A stretch of DNA of 64,000 nt from Streptomyces sp. CB02058 (GTDB lineage Bacteria; Actinomycetota; Actinomycetes; Streptomycetales; Streptomycetaceae), in the NCBI RefSeq assembly GCF_001905505.1, contig NZ_LIPG01000009.1, forward strand, positions 92,727-156,726. Direction: 5' to 3'. Position 1 is the first letter of the stretch. Each line of letters starts with the position of its first letter. Both the position numbers and the translations under genes were made by a program. Below are positions 18,933-27,353 of this stretch, one piece after another. Under the pieces are notes generated by a model. That model searched no databases. It saw nothing but the letters and a program-made list of their open reading frames with translations, and was not told where the DNA came from.

Positions 18933-19072
18933 GCCGCCGTCCAGCGACCTTACGGTTCCGGGCCGGCCGATGGACAGCTCCCGCATTCGACGTGGACGGA
19001 CGCTCGAACTGGCTCTCCCGGGGCGCACAAACCCCGCCGACTCACCTCGACCGAATGTTCTGAAGGGCACCC

Positions 19073-19147
19073 ATGTCCCGACGCCTGTGCCAAGTGGCAG
19101 TGTTCCTGACTGCCATTGTCCTGATCGTCACCGCCGCCGGATGGTGA
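19073..19147 (+). CDS. Membrane micropeptide (24 aa)
   Basis: ATG at 19073 has GAAGGG seven bases upstream. The peptide starts MSRRLCQ and then forms one hydrophobic helix (VAVFLTAIVLIVTAAGW), with TGA at 19145-19147. The ribosome binding site and the clean positive-then-hydrophobic design argue for translation. Function unknown. Confidence 0.4.
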   Translation: MSRRLCQVAVFLTAIVLIVTAAGW

Positions 19148-19271
19148 CGTGCACAGCTCGACCGCACATCTGCGGAGCTCCCCCATGCCTGTCCTGACGA
19201 CCGATCACCGTGATCCCCGATTGGCCGATAGCGTCGGCTGCTTCACCGCAGTCGACACCATCTCAGGGACC

Positions 19272-19718
19272 ATGACACCGGAACCACTCGCAGAGCCCGT
19301 CATCGACACCCACGTCCTCCTGCGCGCGGGCGACAAGCTGCTGTTCTCCCAGCGCGGCGGCCCCTACGGCTACGGCCGCTGGCACATGCCCTCCGGCAAG
19401 CTCGACCAGGGCGAGCCCCTGCGAGCCGGGGCCGCCCGCGAGCTGCTGGAGGAGACCGGCGTGACGGTTGACCCGGCACACCTGCGGATGGTGCAGGTGG
19501 TGCACCACCGGCAGAGCGCCGAAGTCGAACGGATCGGCTTCTTCTTCGAAGCCACCCGGTGGAGCGGGGAGCCCGTCAACAGGGAACCCGAGAAGTGCCT
19601 GGGCCTGGAGTGGTTCAGCGTGCACGAGCTGCCCGAGGACATCATCGAATACCCGGAGAAGGGGCTCCTCGCCTACCTGGAGGGCGACGGGGCACTCACG
19701 GAGCACGGGTGGGAGTAG
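19272..19718 (+). CDS. NUDIX hydrolase
   Basis: ATG at 19272 with AGGGA close upstream gives 148 residues; upstream in-frame starts (19185, 19149) are less likely because the conserved fold begins at VIDTHVLL. The NUDIX box is complete: GKLDQGEPLRAGAARELLEE followed by TGV. These enzymes hydrolyse nucleoside diphosphates linked to another group. WHMPSGKLD and a C-terminal GLLAYLEG are typical of Streptomyces members. The gene is isolated; 19719-19981 holds no supported gene. Confidence 0.85.
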   Translation: MTPEPLAEPVIDTHVLLRAGDKLLFSQRGGPYGYGRWHMPSGKLDQGEPLRAGAARELLEETGVTVDPAHLRMVQVVHHRQSAEVERIGFFFEATRWSGEPVNREPEKCLGLEWFSVHELPEDIIEYPEKGLLAYLEGDGALTEHGWE

Positions 19719-19981
19719 CCGGTCCTGGCAGGCTGCATCAGGCGGAGTTCCGGGCCATCTCTGCCCGGCTCGAGGGCAGTGAGCCTCCGTCAATTTGAAG
19801 TCGCAGGTCAAAGGGCTGGTGTGACCGGCTCTCGGGATGTTCGCGCTGGTCGTGGGCAATAGTCTGCGGAGTGGATCATCAGGAGCCGTACGAGCTGATC
19901 GAGGAACCACGATCTGGTGCTCCAGCAGGATTTCGGGTACAGACGATTAGGCTGATCATCCGTTCGAGCGGTGGGGGGAAC

Positions 19982-20833
19982 ATGATCGACGTCGACGGGT
20001 ATCTGGCCGTGCTGGGGGTGCCTCGGCCGACGGCCCCGACCGCCGAGGCGCTGTGGGCGCTGCATCGGGCGCAGGTGGAGCGGGTCGCCTACGAGACCCT
20101 CGACAACCAACTAGGACGGCCGACGGGCATCGGCGCCGCGGAATCCGTGGCCCGGATCCTGCGCGGGCGTGGCGGCTACTGCTTCCACCTCAACGGGGCC
20201 TTCGGCGCGTTGCTGACGGCCCTCGGCTACGACGTGACTCTGCACCGGGCCGGGGTGCAGGGCGAGGTCGAGGACCCCCAGGGCCCGGGCGGCGACCATC
20301 TCGCGCTCACCGTGGGGCTCGACGGCGAGCGGTGGCTGGTCGACACCGGGCTCGCCGGCGGAATGTACGAGCCACTGCCGTTGCGCGAAGGCACCTACAC
20401 CCAGGGGCCGTTTACCTACGCGATGGCCCCGTCGGTGGTGGTGCCCGGCGGCTGGCGGTTCACCCATGACCCCCGGGGTGCGTTTACGGCTATGGTCTTC
20501 GCGCCGATGCCTGTGGAGCTGTCCTCCTTTGCCGCGGAGCACCGCCGGCTGTCGACTTCTCCCGAGTCCGGGTTCGTCCGGGTTCTCCAGGCCCAGCTCC
20601 GCGACGCCAAGGGCGTGGACATGCTGCGCGGCTGTGTGCTGCGCCGGATCGATGCCGAAGGCACGTACGAGCGGACCATCGATTCGGCCGACGACTGGTA
20701 CGACGTTCTGGCCGAAGTGTTCCACCTGATCCTGACCGACGTGGACGCCCCTGCGCGGGCGGCGCTGTGGCACCGCGTCCACACCGCGCACCAGGAGTGG
20801 GAGGCCGCGGGGCAGGGTGCAACAGCGCTCTGA
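19982..20833 (+). CDS. nat: Arylamine N-acetyltransferase
   Basis: ATG at 19982 gives 283 residues, the normal NAT length. The catalytic triad is visible: Cys67 in GRGGYCFHLN, His106 in GGDHLALT and Asp121 in LVDTGLAGG. NATs move an acetyl group from acetyl-CoA to aromatic amines or hydrazides; relatives also close amide bonds in ansamycins. The usual Glu after the motif Cys-Phe is His here (CFH), a mild change beside the active site. No biosynthetic partner is adjacent, so a detoxification role is as likely as any other. Confidence 0.88.
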   Translation: MIDVDGYLAVLGVPRPTAPTAEALWALHRAQVERVAYETLDNQLGRPTGIGAAESVARILRGRGGYCFHLNGAFGALLTALGYDVTLHRAGVQGEVEDPQGPGGDHLALTVGLDGERWLVDTGLAGGMYEPLPLREGTYTQGPFTYAMAPSVVVPGGWRFTHDPRGAFTAMVFAPMPVELSSFAAEHRRLSTSPESGFVRVLQAQLRDAKGVDMLRGCVLRRIDAEGTYERTIDSADDWYDVLAEVFHLILTDVDAPARAALWHRVHTAHQEWEAAGQGATAL

Positions 20834-21020
20834 CGGGGTGGTCGGCTCGCCGGTTCCTGCCCGCGATGGTTGGGCGGTCTTCTGCGATCGGGTGCGTGTT
20901 GGATCCCGAGCTGCTGGAACGGATCACCGGGTGGCGCGTCCACGGGGCGTGAGGACCGGGATCGGATCGGCCTGTGTGCCGGACGGCAGCCTGTGTGTCC
21001 GCAGGAGTCCCTCTGAGTGA

Positions 21021-21944
21021 TCAGGTCGGCAGTTGCTGGGCCGCGCGGTGGTCGTGCGTCGGGATGATCGTGACTCGGTCCTTGACGGCGTGCAGGCGGT
21101 GCAGTGTCCGGAAGGTCTCGTGCCGGTCTTCGTCGGCGAGCTTGCCGGGGTAGCCGGCCTTTTGCCGGATGAGGTCGATCTGGTGGGTGTGCCAGGCAGC
21201 GTCGCCGGCGAGCAGCACCCAGCCCGCTGCCGTGTGCGCCAGAACTCCAATGCTGCCGGGGGTGTGTCCCGCGAGGTCGACGAGCACGACGGAGCCGTCG
21301 CCGAAGAGGTCGTGGCTGGCGGTGAAAGTGAGGATCGGCGGGCCGTCCAGTTCGTACTGGGCAATGTTCCGGCCGCGCAGGGCCTCGCGGACGCCGCCCA
21401 CGGGTGCGATCGGGCCTTGCGTGACCCAGTCGTGTTCGCGTCGGTGCAGATGTACCGGCAGTCCGGGAAGGTCGAGGAGTCCGCATACGTGGTCCCAGTG
21501 CGTGTGCGTCGGCAGCGCGAAATCCAGGCCGGAACCCGACCGCTCACGCAGTGCGGTAATGGTGGCGACGGTGTCCGCCGGGGGACGCACCGCGACCCGC
21601 AGGAACGTCGGCAGTTCCGCAACGGCGCGGCTGTCGACATCCAGGCAGACACCCGGATCCACGATGAACGTCGTTTCCGGGTGGGTGATCACGAACGACA
21701 GCAGCGAATTCGCGATGCGCCGCGGTTGCCGCAGCCCCTCCACGATCAGCGCGGTGGGCACCGACCGTGGTACCTGTCTCAGTGCGGACACGGTGACCGA
21801 CACCGCCGTGTCCGGTAGCCCTGCGTCGGTCAAGCTGCGCAGAAACCGCTGGTCGCGGCGTCGGGGGCGAACAAGTCCCGTGGCCAGGCTTGCGACCGCG
21901 CCACAGCATGCGGCCGGCGTCGGTGATCTCACAGCGTCGGACAT
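21021..21944 (-). CDS. MBL-fold metallo-hydrolase under MerR control
   Basis: The protein has 307 residues with a complete metal motif THTHWDH (His147, His149, Asp151, His152), a downstream LAGHTPGS histidine, GDAAWH and a C-terminal PTHDHR. It resembles AHL-lactonase-like or other lactone hydrolases of the MBL superfamily; the substrate is unknown. An N-terminal extension of about 60 residues precedes the fold. It is transcribed divergently from a MerR regulator, and its promoter contains the MerR-type dyad. Confidence 0.82.
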   Translation of the reverse strand: MSDAVRSPTPAACCGAVASLATGLVRPRRRDQRFLRSLTDAGLPDTAVSVTVSALRQVPRSVPTALIVEGLRQPRRIANSLLSFVITHPETTFIVDPGVCLDVDSRAVAELPTFLRVAVRPPADTVATITALRERSGSGLDFALPTHTHWDHVCGLLDLPGLPVHLHRREHDWVTQGPIAPVGGVREALRGRNIAQYELDGPPILTFTASHDLFGDGSVVLVDLAGHTPGSIGVLAHTAAGWVLLAGDAAWHTHQIDLIRQKAGYPGKLADEDRHETFRTLHRLHAVKDRVTIIPTHDHRAAQQLPT

Positions 21945-21998
21945 GACAGCCCTGTCCCTCTCGCGATCGGGTGGTGGGTTCGATGACGGGACGGTATA

Positions 21999-22018
21999 AC
22001 TTCAGGCCGACCTGAAGT
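21999..22018. promoter_or_regulatory. MerR-type operator/promoter
   Basis: ACTTCAGG-CCGA-CCTGAAGT is a perfect dyad. On the minus strand it lies between a TTTACT and a TATACC box with 17 bp between them, the position used by MerR regulators to untwist a promoter. It would drive the MBL gene; the MerR gene starts 11 bp to the right. Confidence 0.65.
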
Positions 22019-22029
22019 AAAGGAGCGTC

Positions 22030-22602
22030 ATGTCCGCAGTGGAGCTGAAGATCGGCGGTGCGGCCGCCCTGCTCGGGGTGGCCACCCATGTCCTGCGGCA
22101 CTGGGAGGACATCGGACTGCTCACCCCGCGCCGGCTGCCCTCCGGGCATCGTGTCTACGACGACCAGACCGTCGGCCGGGCCCGCCTCATCCAGATCAGC
22201 CAGCGGGCCGGGCTGTCACTCGCCGAAATCGGTGAACTTGCCGCGAGGGAACGGGCCGACCGCATCGGCCTGGTCAACGCGAAGCGCGCCCGGATCGCCG
22301 AACACATCACGAACCTCGAACTGGCCGACCGGTTCCTGGCCCACCTGGTGCACTGCGTACACCCGGTCATCTCCGACTGTCCGGAGTGTTCCGCCCTGGC
22401 GGAGCGGGGCGCGCGGTCAGCGGTCACCGGAGTTGCGGCGGATCGTGTCGCGATGGACCGGCTCCAGCCCCGGCCCGACGCATCGGGGGGAGACCCTCCG
22501 GCTCCTCGCCGAGCGGGCGGACCGCAAGTCGTTCCAGACGAGGCCCACATCCGCAGCCGGTTGCAGACGCCCCGCCAGTTGCCGTACTTCTCCGGGACGT
22601 GA
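22030..22602 (+). CDS. MerR-family regulator with an acquired C-terminal tail
   Basis: AAAGGAG precedes ATG at 22030. Residues 1-70 form the winged HTH (GGAAALLGVATHVLRHWEDI...LPSGHRVYDD), then a dimer helix, then Cys109, Cys117 and Cys120 (HCVHPVISDCPECS), a possible metal or redox sensor. A typical protein would end near residue 128. Here the frame runs on for ~60 residues through sequence that is antisense to a transposase remnant. The tail is therefore probably an accident of insertion. The sensor part looks intact. Confidence 0.78.
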   Translation: MSAVELKIGGAAALLGVATHVLRHWEDIGLLTPRRLPSGHRVYDDQTVGRARLIQISQRAGLSLAEIGELAARERADRIGLVNAKRARIAEHITNLELADRFLAHLVHCVHPVISDCPECSALAERGARSAVTGVAADRVAMDRLQPRPDASGGDPPAPRRAGGPQVVPDEAHIRSRLQTPRQLPYFSGT

Positions 22603-22740
22603 TTCCACTGCGATCCCGTCTGGGACTTGCAGGCGGTCGCGTCGATCACTTCTCGGTGATCCCGCCACCGGCCACCCCGCCGCGGTGTCCGATCTGGAAG
22701 TAACGGCTCGATTCGCGCCCACTGCGCGTCAGCCAACCGC
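22420..22740 (-). pseudogene. IS5-type transposase remnant
   Basis: The minus frame from about 22736 reads LADAQWARIEPLLPDRTPRR, then GGRWRDHREVIDA and PEKYGNWRGVCNRLRMW. These are the opening motifs of an IS5-group transposase. After about 22529 the frame turns to unrelated sequence, so only the N-terminal ~70 residues survive and no DDE residues remain. Its left side is fused to the 3' end of the MerR gene. Confidence 0.75.
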
Positions 22741-22785
22741 ACACACGAGCAACAACTGGCGGGGCTGGTCGGAACGGCGTTGCTG

Positions 22786-23007
22786 TCAGGCGGTCGGCCC
22801 AGCGTGGAGTCGCCGCGCGTCCCGCACAAGCGTGTACGAAGCGCTGAGGAAGACCACGGCCCCGGCCACGAGCCAGAGAACCGAGGCCCCAGAGCGGTAC
22901 TCACGCACGCCCGCAACGACGGGCATCACGCTGGCAAGGACGCCGAAGGACGAGATCAAAGCGCTGATGCGGTGAGTCACATGGACATCATTGATGACAA
23001 CCTCCAC
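22786..23007 (-). CDS. Small two-span membrane protein
   Basis: GTG at 23007 (or an internal GTG ten codons later) opens a 73-residue frame. It has two hydrophobic segments (SALISSFGVLASVMPVVAGV and ASVLWLVAGAVVFLSASYTLV) joined by REYRSG and a basic tail. Codon use is normal. No family is recognised. The gene sits between the IS5 remnant and the SDR gene. Confidence 0.5.
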   Translation of the reverse strand: MEVVINDVHVTHRISALISSFGVLASVMPVVAGVREYRSGASVLWLVAGAVVFLSASYTLVRDARRLHAGPTA

Positions 23008-23109
23008 GAGCGGAACTGATCCAAACGAACCGGCCTGGCCTCCGGCCGTGCTCGAACGGCCGGAGCCGGGCGGGTGAGGACCCGCCCGGCTCCGGCGGGC
23101 GCCGCTCGG

Positions 23110-23934
23110 TCAGGCGTTGAACGCCGCGGCGTTCTCACCCACCCACTGGGCGAAGGTGCGCGCGGGCTTGCCCGTCACCTTCTCCACCGTGGGCAGTACG
23201 GTGTAACCGGCCTCCGGCGGGTTCGTCCGCATCATCAGGAAGAACTCGATGTCATCCTCCGGGTAGCCGGTCCGGCGCCACTGCTCGACGATCTCGTCCC
23301 TGGACAGTTCGATGTAGCGGACCTCGCGGCCCAGCGTCTCTGCGATCGTGCGCACCTTCTCCGCGGGTGTCAGCGCCTGTGGGCCGGTGAGCCAGTACTC
23401 CTGCTCCGCGTGCCCGTCGGCGGTCAGCGCGACCGCCGCGACGGCGGCGATGTCCGCCTCGTGCACCATGGCGCTCCTGACCTCGGCGAACGCCTCACGG
23501 ACAACACCCTCGGTCTTCACCGACTCGGCCCACTCCAGGGCATTGGACATGAACTCCACCGGCGAGAGGTATGTCCACTCCAGGTCGCTGGCCTCGATGG
23601 CCTGCTCCAGCGGGCTCTTCCCCGTGTCGCCCTTGAGCACGGTCACCTTGCGTACGCCGGCCTTCTGCGCCAGGTCGACGATCTCCTCGCCATTGGTCAG
23701 CGCCGAGTAGTCCTCGCCGTTGAAGCTGATGAGATGCGCGGCGGTCACTCCGTCGAAGGCCTTGGCCAGGCTGGCGGTATCCGCGAGGTTGCCGACGAAC
23801 GCCTCCGTCCCGGCCGGGAAGTCGGCCTTCTGCGGATTGCGGGTGAGGGCACGGACCTGCTGCCCGGAGGCAACGAACTGCTCGACGAGGGGGCGTCCGA
23901 CGTTGCCTGTGGCGCCGGCGACAAGAATGGTCAT
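23110..23934 (-). CDS. NAD(P)H-binding NmrA/atypical SDR protein
   Basis: ATG at 23934 with GGAAGGAG upstream gives 274 residues. The N-terminus has the dinucleotide motif VAGATGNVGRPLVEQ. The body is typical of QOR2/NmrA-like atypical SDRs, lacking a clear YxxxK catalytic pair. Such proteins act as quinone reductases or redox sensors. It is divergent from a WYL regulator gene 83 bp away, which very probably controls it. Confidence 0.85.
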   Translation of the reverse strand: MTILVAGATGNVGRPLVEQFVASGQQVRALTRNPQKADFPAGTEAFVGNLADTASLAKAFDGVTAAHLISFNGEDYSALTNGEEIVDLAQKAGVRKVTVLKGDTGKSPLEQAIEASDLEWTYLSPVEFMSNALEWAESVKTEGVVREAFAEVRSAMVHEADIAAVAAVALTADGHAEQEYWLTGPQALTPAEKVRTIAETLGREVRYIELSRDEIVEQWRRTGYPEDDIEFFLMMRTNPPEAGYTVLPTVEKVTGKPARTFAQWVGENAAAFNA

Positions 23935-24016
23935 GGAATGCTCCTTCCGTCCTGATGCCGACGCTAGGAGCATTCGCGGTCAACTTCCGTCCGCGTTCGG
24001 TGCGAAACTTTTCGCC

Positions 24017-24991
24017 ATGTTGGAGACCTCGGCCCGGCTGCTTCGTCTGCTCGGGTTGCTACAGACACAAAGGGACTGGTCGGGCACGGAGCTGTCCGAC
24101 CGTCTCGGCGTGAGCCCGCGGACGGTACGCCGCGATGTGGGGAAACTGCGGACGCTGGGCTATCCGATCAATGCGATCGGCGGCGTCGGCGGCGGCTACC
24201 AACTGGGCGCCGGCGCTTCACTGCCGCCGTTGCTGCTGGACGATGAGGAGGCGATCGCCGTGGCGGTCGGGCTGCGTACGGCGGCCGGAGGCGCAGTCAC
24301 GGGCATCGCCGAGACGTCCGTACGAGCCCTGGCGAAGCTGGACCAGGTGCTGCCGTCGCGGCTGCGCCATCAGGTCAACACGCTCAGCGCGGCCCTGGTG
24401 ACGATGCCTATGCCCGGCCGTACCGTCGATCCCTCCACTCTGAGCGCGATCGCCTCGGCGGTGCGCGACCGCGAACGGCTGCGGTTCGACTACCAGTCAT
24501 ACGACGGCTCGCAGAGCGTACGTGACGTGGAGCCGTACCGGATGGTCCTTGACGCGCGGCGGTGGTACCTCTTCGCCTGGGACACACAGAGGTCTGACTG
24601 GCGCAGGTTCCGGGTCGACCGGCTGAAGATCCGCACTCCCACCGGCCCCAGGTTCAGCCCGAGAGCGCTGCCTGCCGAGGATCTGGCCAGCTACTTCGCA
24701 CTGGGGCGGAACACCGCCCGGTTCCGCTACCGGGCGGTGCTCACCATGCATGGATCGGCGATGGAGGTGGCCGACGAGGTTCCGTCCACGCTCGCAGGGG
24801 TGGAACCCATCGACGACGAGACATGCCTGCTGCGGATCGGCTCGGACAGTTTGGACCACCTGGCCGTGTGGGTGGCCGCGTTCGGTTTCGACTTCGTGGT
24901 GCACGAACCGCCCGAGCTGGTGGAGCACCTCCGAACGCTGACCACACGCCTCCGGCGGGCGGCCTGGCCGGAGGGTGACGACTGCCCCTGA
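24017..24991 (+). CDS. HTH/WYL-domain transcriptional regulator (YafY type)
   Basis: ATG at 24017 gives 324 residues. An N-terminal DeoR-like winged helix (SGTELSDRLGVSPRTVRRDVGKLRTLGYPI) is followed by the WYL domain (LRFDYQSYDG...VEPYRMVLDARRWYLFAWD...RRFRVDRL) and a WCX-type C-terminus. No Shine-Dalgarno sequence precedes the ATG, so the transcript may be leaderless. The gene is divergent from the NmrA-like reductase gene, a common regulator-target pair. Confidence 0.87.
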   Translation: MLETSARLLRLLGLLQTQRDWSGTELSDRLGVSPRTVRRDVGKLRTLGYPINAIGGVGGGYQLGAGASLPPLLLDDEEAIAVAVGLRTAAGGAVTGIAETSVRALAKLDQVLPSRLRHQVNTLSAALVTMPMPGRTVDPSTLSAIASAVRDRERLRFDYQSYDGSQSVRDVEPYRMVLDARRWYLFAWDTQRSDWRRFRVDRLKIRTPTGPRFSPRALPAEDLASYFALGRNTARFRYRAVLTMHGSAMEVADEVPSTLAGVEPIDDETCLLRIGSDSLDHLAVWVAAFGFDFVVHEPPELVEHLRTLTTRLRRAAWPEGDDCP

Positions 24992-25015
24992 GGTCTGCCC
25001 CCCCCACCGGCCCGG

Positions 25016-25285
25016 TTACTGGCTGATGGCCTTCTTGTACCGGTGGACGGCCAGCGGTACGAAGATCGAGAGAATGAGGGCCACCCACACTCCTTCATCA
25101 CCCGCGTCCCGCGAGCTCGCGTCGTCACCCTGACAGTTCCGGTCGGAGCGCTCCACACCGTAGGACCGGTCGCTGCCGGCTTGTGTCCCCGATTGCTGGG
25201 TCACCGCGAAGAGGGAACACCCGGTCGCTTCGTCGTAGGCCTGCTCCTGGAACGGCACGAACGGGTGATGGGCGTCCTTGAACAC
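25016..25285 (-). CDS. Putative small membrane protein (89 aa), start uncertain
   Basis: A minus frame ends with a single hydrophobic segment and basic tail (GVWVALILSIFVPLAVHRYKKAISQ). The N-terminal part is polar and Gln/Asp-rich. The frame opens just after a TGA upstream, and the first usable start (GTG 25285) has no ribosome binding site, so the 5' end may be truncated or frameshifted. Function unknown. 25286-25556 shows no other gene. Confidence 0.4.
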   Translation of the reverse strand: MFKDAHHPFVPFQEQAYDEATGCSLFAVTQQSGTQAGSDRSYGVERSDRNCQGDDASSRDAGDEGVWVALILSIFVPLAVHRYKKAISQ

Positions 25286-25556
25286 CTGCGGAGCGAAGGC
25301 CAGGGAACCGGCGACCTTGAGTTCTCGCGACTCCGGCTCCTTTCACTCGTCTGCCGGGCATCGACGACCGTGCGCCGGTCGTCGTGCTTCGGACCCGGTG
25401 CTCGGGGCAGCGGCCGGGTCGTCCGACCGTCGCTGCAAGCCGCAGCGAGGTGTGCGGTCCGCGGCGCATTCGCCCGTGATCGCGGTCAGTAGCTGACCGC
25501 GACGGGGAGTAGCTTGGGCCCCTCGCGGGGCGCCGTGCCCCAGGTGAAGGGACACC

Positions 25557-26651
25557 ATGGCAGTGCTACTCACCCGCCGGAGCCTCAACCGGGCGACACT
25601 GGAACGACAACTTCTTCTGCGCCGCACGGACTTGGCCGCTCCGGCCGTGACCGAGCAGGTGGCCGGACTGCAGGCACAGGACCCCGACCCGCCGTACATC
25701 GGGCTGTGGAGCAGGATCACGGATTTCCATCTCGACGATCTCACCAAGCTGCTGAACGACCGGACGGTCGTACGGGCGACACTGTTCCGCGGCACCCAGC
25801 ACCTGGTCACGGCGGAGGACTATCTGTGGCTGCGGCCTCTGCTGCAGCCGATGCTGGACCGCTGGCAAAAGGGTGCCTTCGGCAGATCCACCACCGGGCT
25901 GGACCTCCCCGAACTCGCCGCCGCCGCCCGGGCGGTGCTCGGCGCGTCCACGCTCACCAGGCCCGAACTGGGCCGGGCCCTGGTGGAGCGATGGCCCGGA
26001 CGGGACCCGGTCGCGCTGGCCAGGTCGGTGCAGGGGCTGCTGCCTGTGGTGCATCCACCGCCGGACGGCACGTGGGGGCGGCGCGGTACGACGCCGTTCA
26101 TCCTTGCCGACCAGTGGCTCGGGCGTCCGTCGGCCACCGATCCCTCGCCGCGTGAGCTGGTCCGGCGCTACCTCGCGGCCTTCGGTCCCGCCACGGTGAA
26201 AGATATCCAGGCGTGGAGCGGCATGACGCGGCTGCGCGAAGTGGTCGAGGCTCTGCAGCCGGAGTTGCGCGTGTTCCGGGGGGAGGCGGGCGAGGAACTG
26301 TTCGACCTCCCCGAGGCGCCACGACCCGACCCGGACACAACCGCGGCCGTCCGGTTCCTTGCCGCGCTGGACAACGTGGTGCTCGGCCATGCCGACCGGA
26401 CACGGATGATGACGGACTCCCAGCGCAGGCACATCATCGTCGAGGCGGCGGTGATCGTGGACGGCTTCGTCCGAGGTCTGTGGGCAATCGAGCGGGACAA
26501 GGGCTCGGCGGTGCTGGCCGTGAAGCTCTTCTCGCCCTTGAGCGCGAACGAAGAGGAAGCGGTGACCGATGAGGGTGCCCGCCTGCTGCGGTTCGCCGCC
26601 GAGGGCGCCGACCACTACGACATTCGGTACCGCCCGGTCGACACGCCCTGA
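25557..26651 (+). CDS. Winged-helix DNA-binding protein of the AlkZ/YcaQ-like DNA glycosylase family
   Basis: ATG at 25557, after AAGGGA, gives 364 residues, the family length. The N-terminal region contains AGLQAQDP, the Q-x-Q motif (Gln39, Gln41) used by AlkZ, the azinomycin-resistance glycosylase. Tandem winged-helix domains follow, then a C-terminal beta domain (VVLGHADRTRMM, VDGFVRGLWAIE). The family removes alkylated or cross-linked bases, and many members protect antibiotic producers. No genotoxin gene is adjacent. Confidence 0.75.
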   Translation: MAVLLTRRSLNRATLERQLLLRRTDLAAPAVTEQVAGLQAQDPDPPYIGLWSRITDFHLDDLTKLLNDRTVVRATLFRGTQHLVTAEDYLWLRPLLQPMLDRWQKGAFGRSTTGLDLPELAAAARAVLGASTLTRPELGRALVERWPGRDPVALARSVQGLLPVVHPPPDGTWGRRGTTPFILADQWLGRPSATDPSPRELVRRYLAAFGPATVKDIQAWSGMTRLREVVEALQPELRVFRGEAGEELFDLPEAPRPDPDTTAAVRFLAALDNVVLGHADRTRMMTDSQRRHIIVEAAVIVDGFVRGLWAIERDKGSAVLAVKLFSPLSANEEEAVTDEGARLLRFAAEGADHYDIRYRPVDTP

Positions 26652-26768
26652 CTGTGTCGCACGGGCGGCCGCCAAGCCCCGCCAGCAGCGGGCCGCCGGC
26701 ACGGCGACGGCCTGCACCACGCGGTCCAGGTCGTCGCCCATATGCACAATCTCGCCCTCAGCAGCCGA

Positions 26769-27242
26769 TCAGATCAGGGCGGGAGGCGCTTTGACCTGCA
26801 CACTCCCCGACTTGTGCAACACGCTCATCCACTCCTTCCCCGTGTCCGACAGTTGTGTGATCTCATCCCCGAACAGGTACTCGGTGTGCGGGTGGGTGGC
26901 CTCGTAGAGGATGCGTGACAGGTCGGCACGGAGGATCTCCAGGTCGGCGATCGGGCCCTGGCCGCCGAACGCGCCGCTGGTGAAGGCGGCTTTGGTTCGG
27001 TTCGCCGCGTCGACGAAACGGATGCCTTCTTCGCGGGTGGCATGGGCCCGCAGGGTGCGTTCCAGGCCCATCTTGCGGGCGACGTCCCACCCGGCACCGC
27101 GCAGGTCCACGGTCTGTCCGCCCTCCCGCGGGGCGGGGGCACGCTCGACGAGGGTGGCCTGCATTCCGTGCCGGTCGAGCCAGTGGGCCAGGGCCGGACC
27201 GGCGATGCCGGCTCCCGCGATCAGCACGTTCCGGTGTGTCAT
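26769..27242 (-). pseudogene. Truncated FAD-dependent monooxygenase (N-terminal third)
   Basis: ATG at 27242 starts a PheA/TetX-like sequence: the dinucleotide fold VLIAGAGIAGPALAHWL, then ATLVERAPAPREGGQTVDLRG and an ILRADLSRIL segment. A functional enzyme needs about 380-400 residues with the GD motif and C-terminal FAD contacts. Here the frame ends after 157 residues in unrelated sequence. The 3' part has been lost at a breakpoint near 26800. It lies downstream of a truncated MFS exporter gene on the same strand. Confidence 0.75.
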
Positions 27243-27353
27243 GACGCTCCTTTTCGGCTTCCTCGTCATCCCTCGCCTCGGGCGGCGGTCCCGGTGCGGC
27301 CTGTTCGGGCCGGCCCGGGGCCCGCGTGTCGTGCGCGGTCCCCGGGCCGGGGC

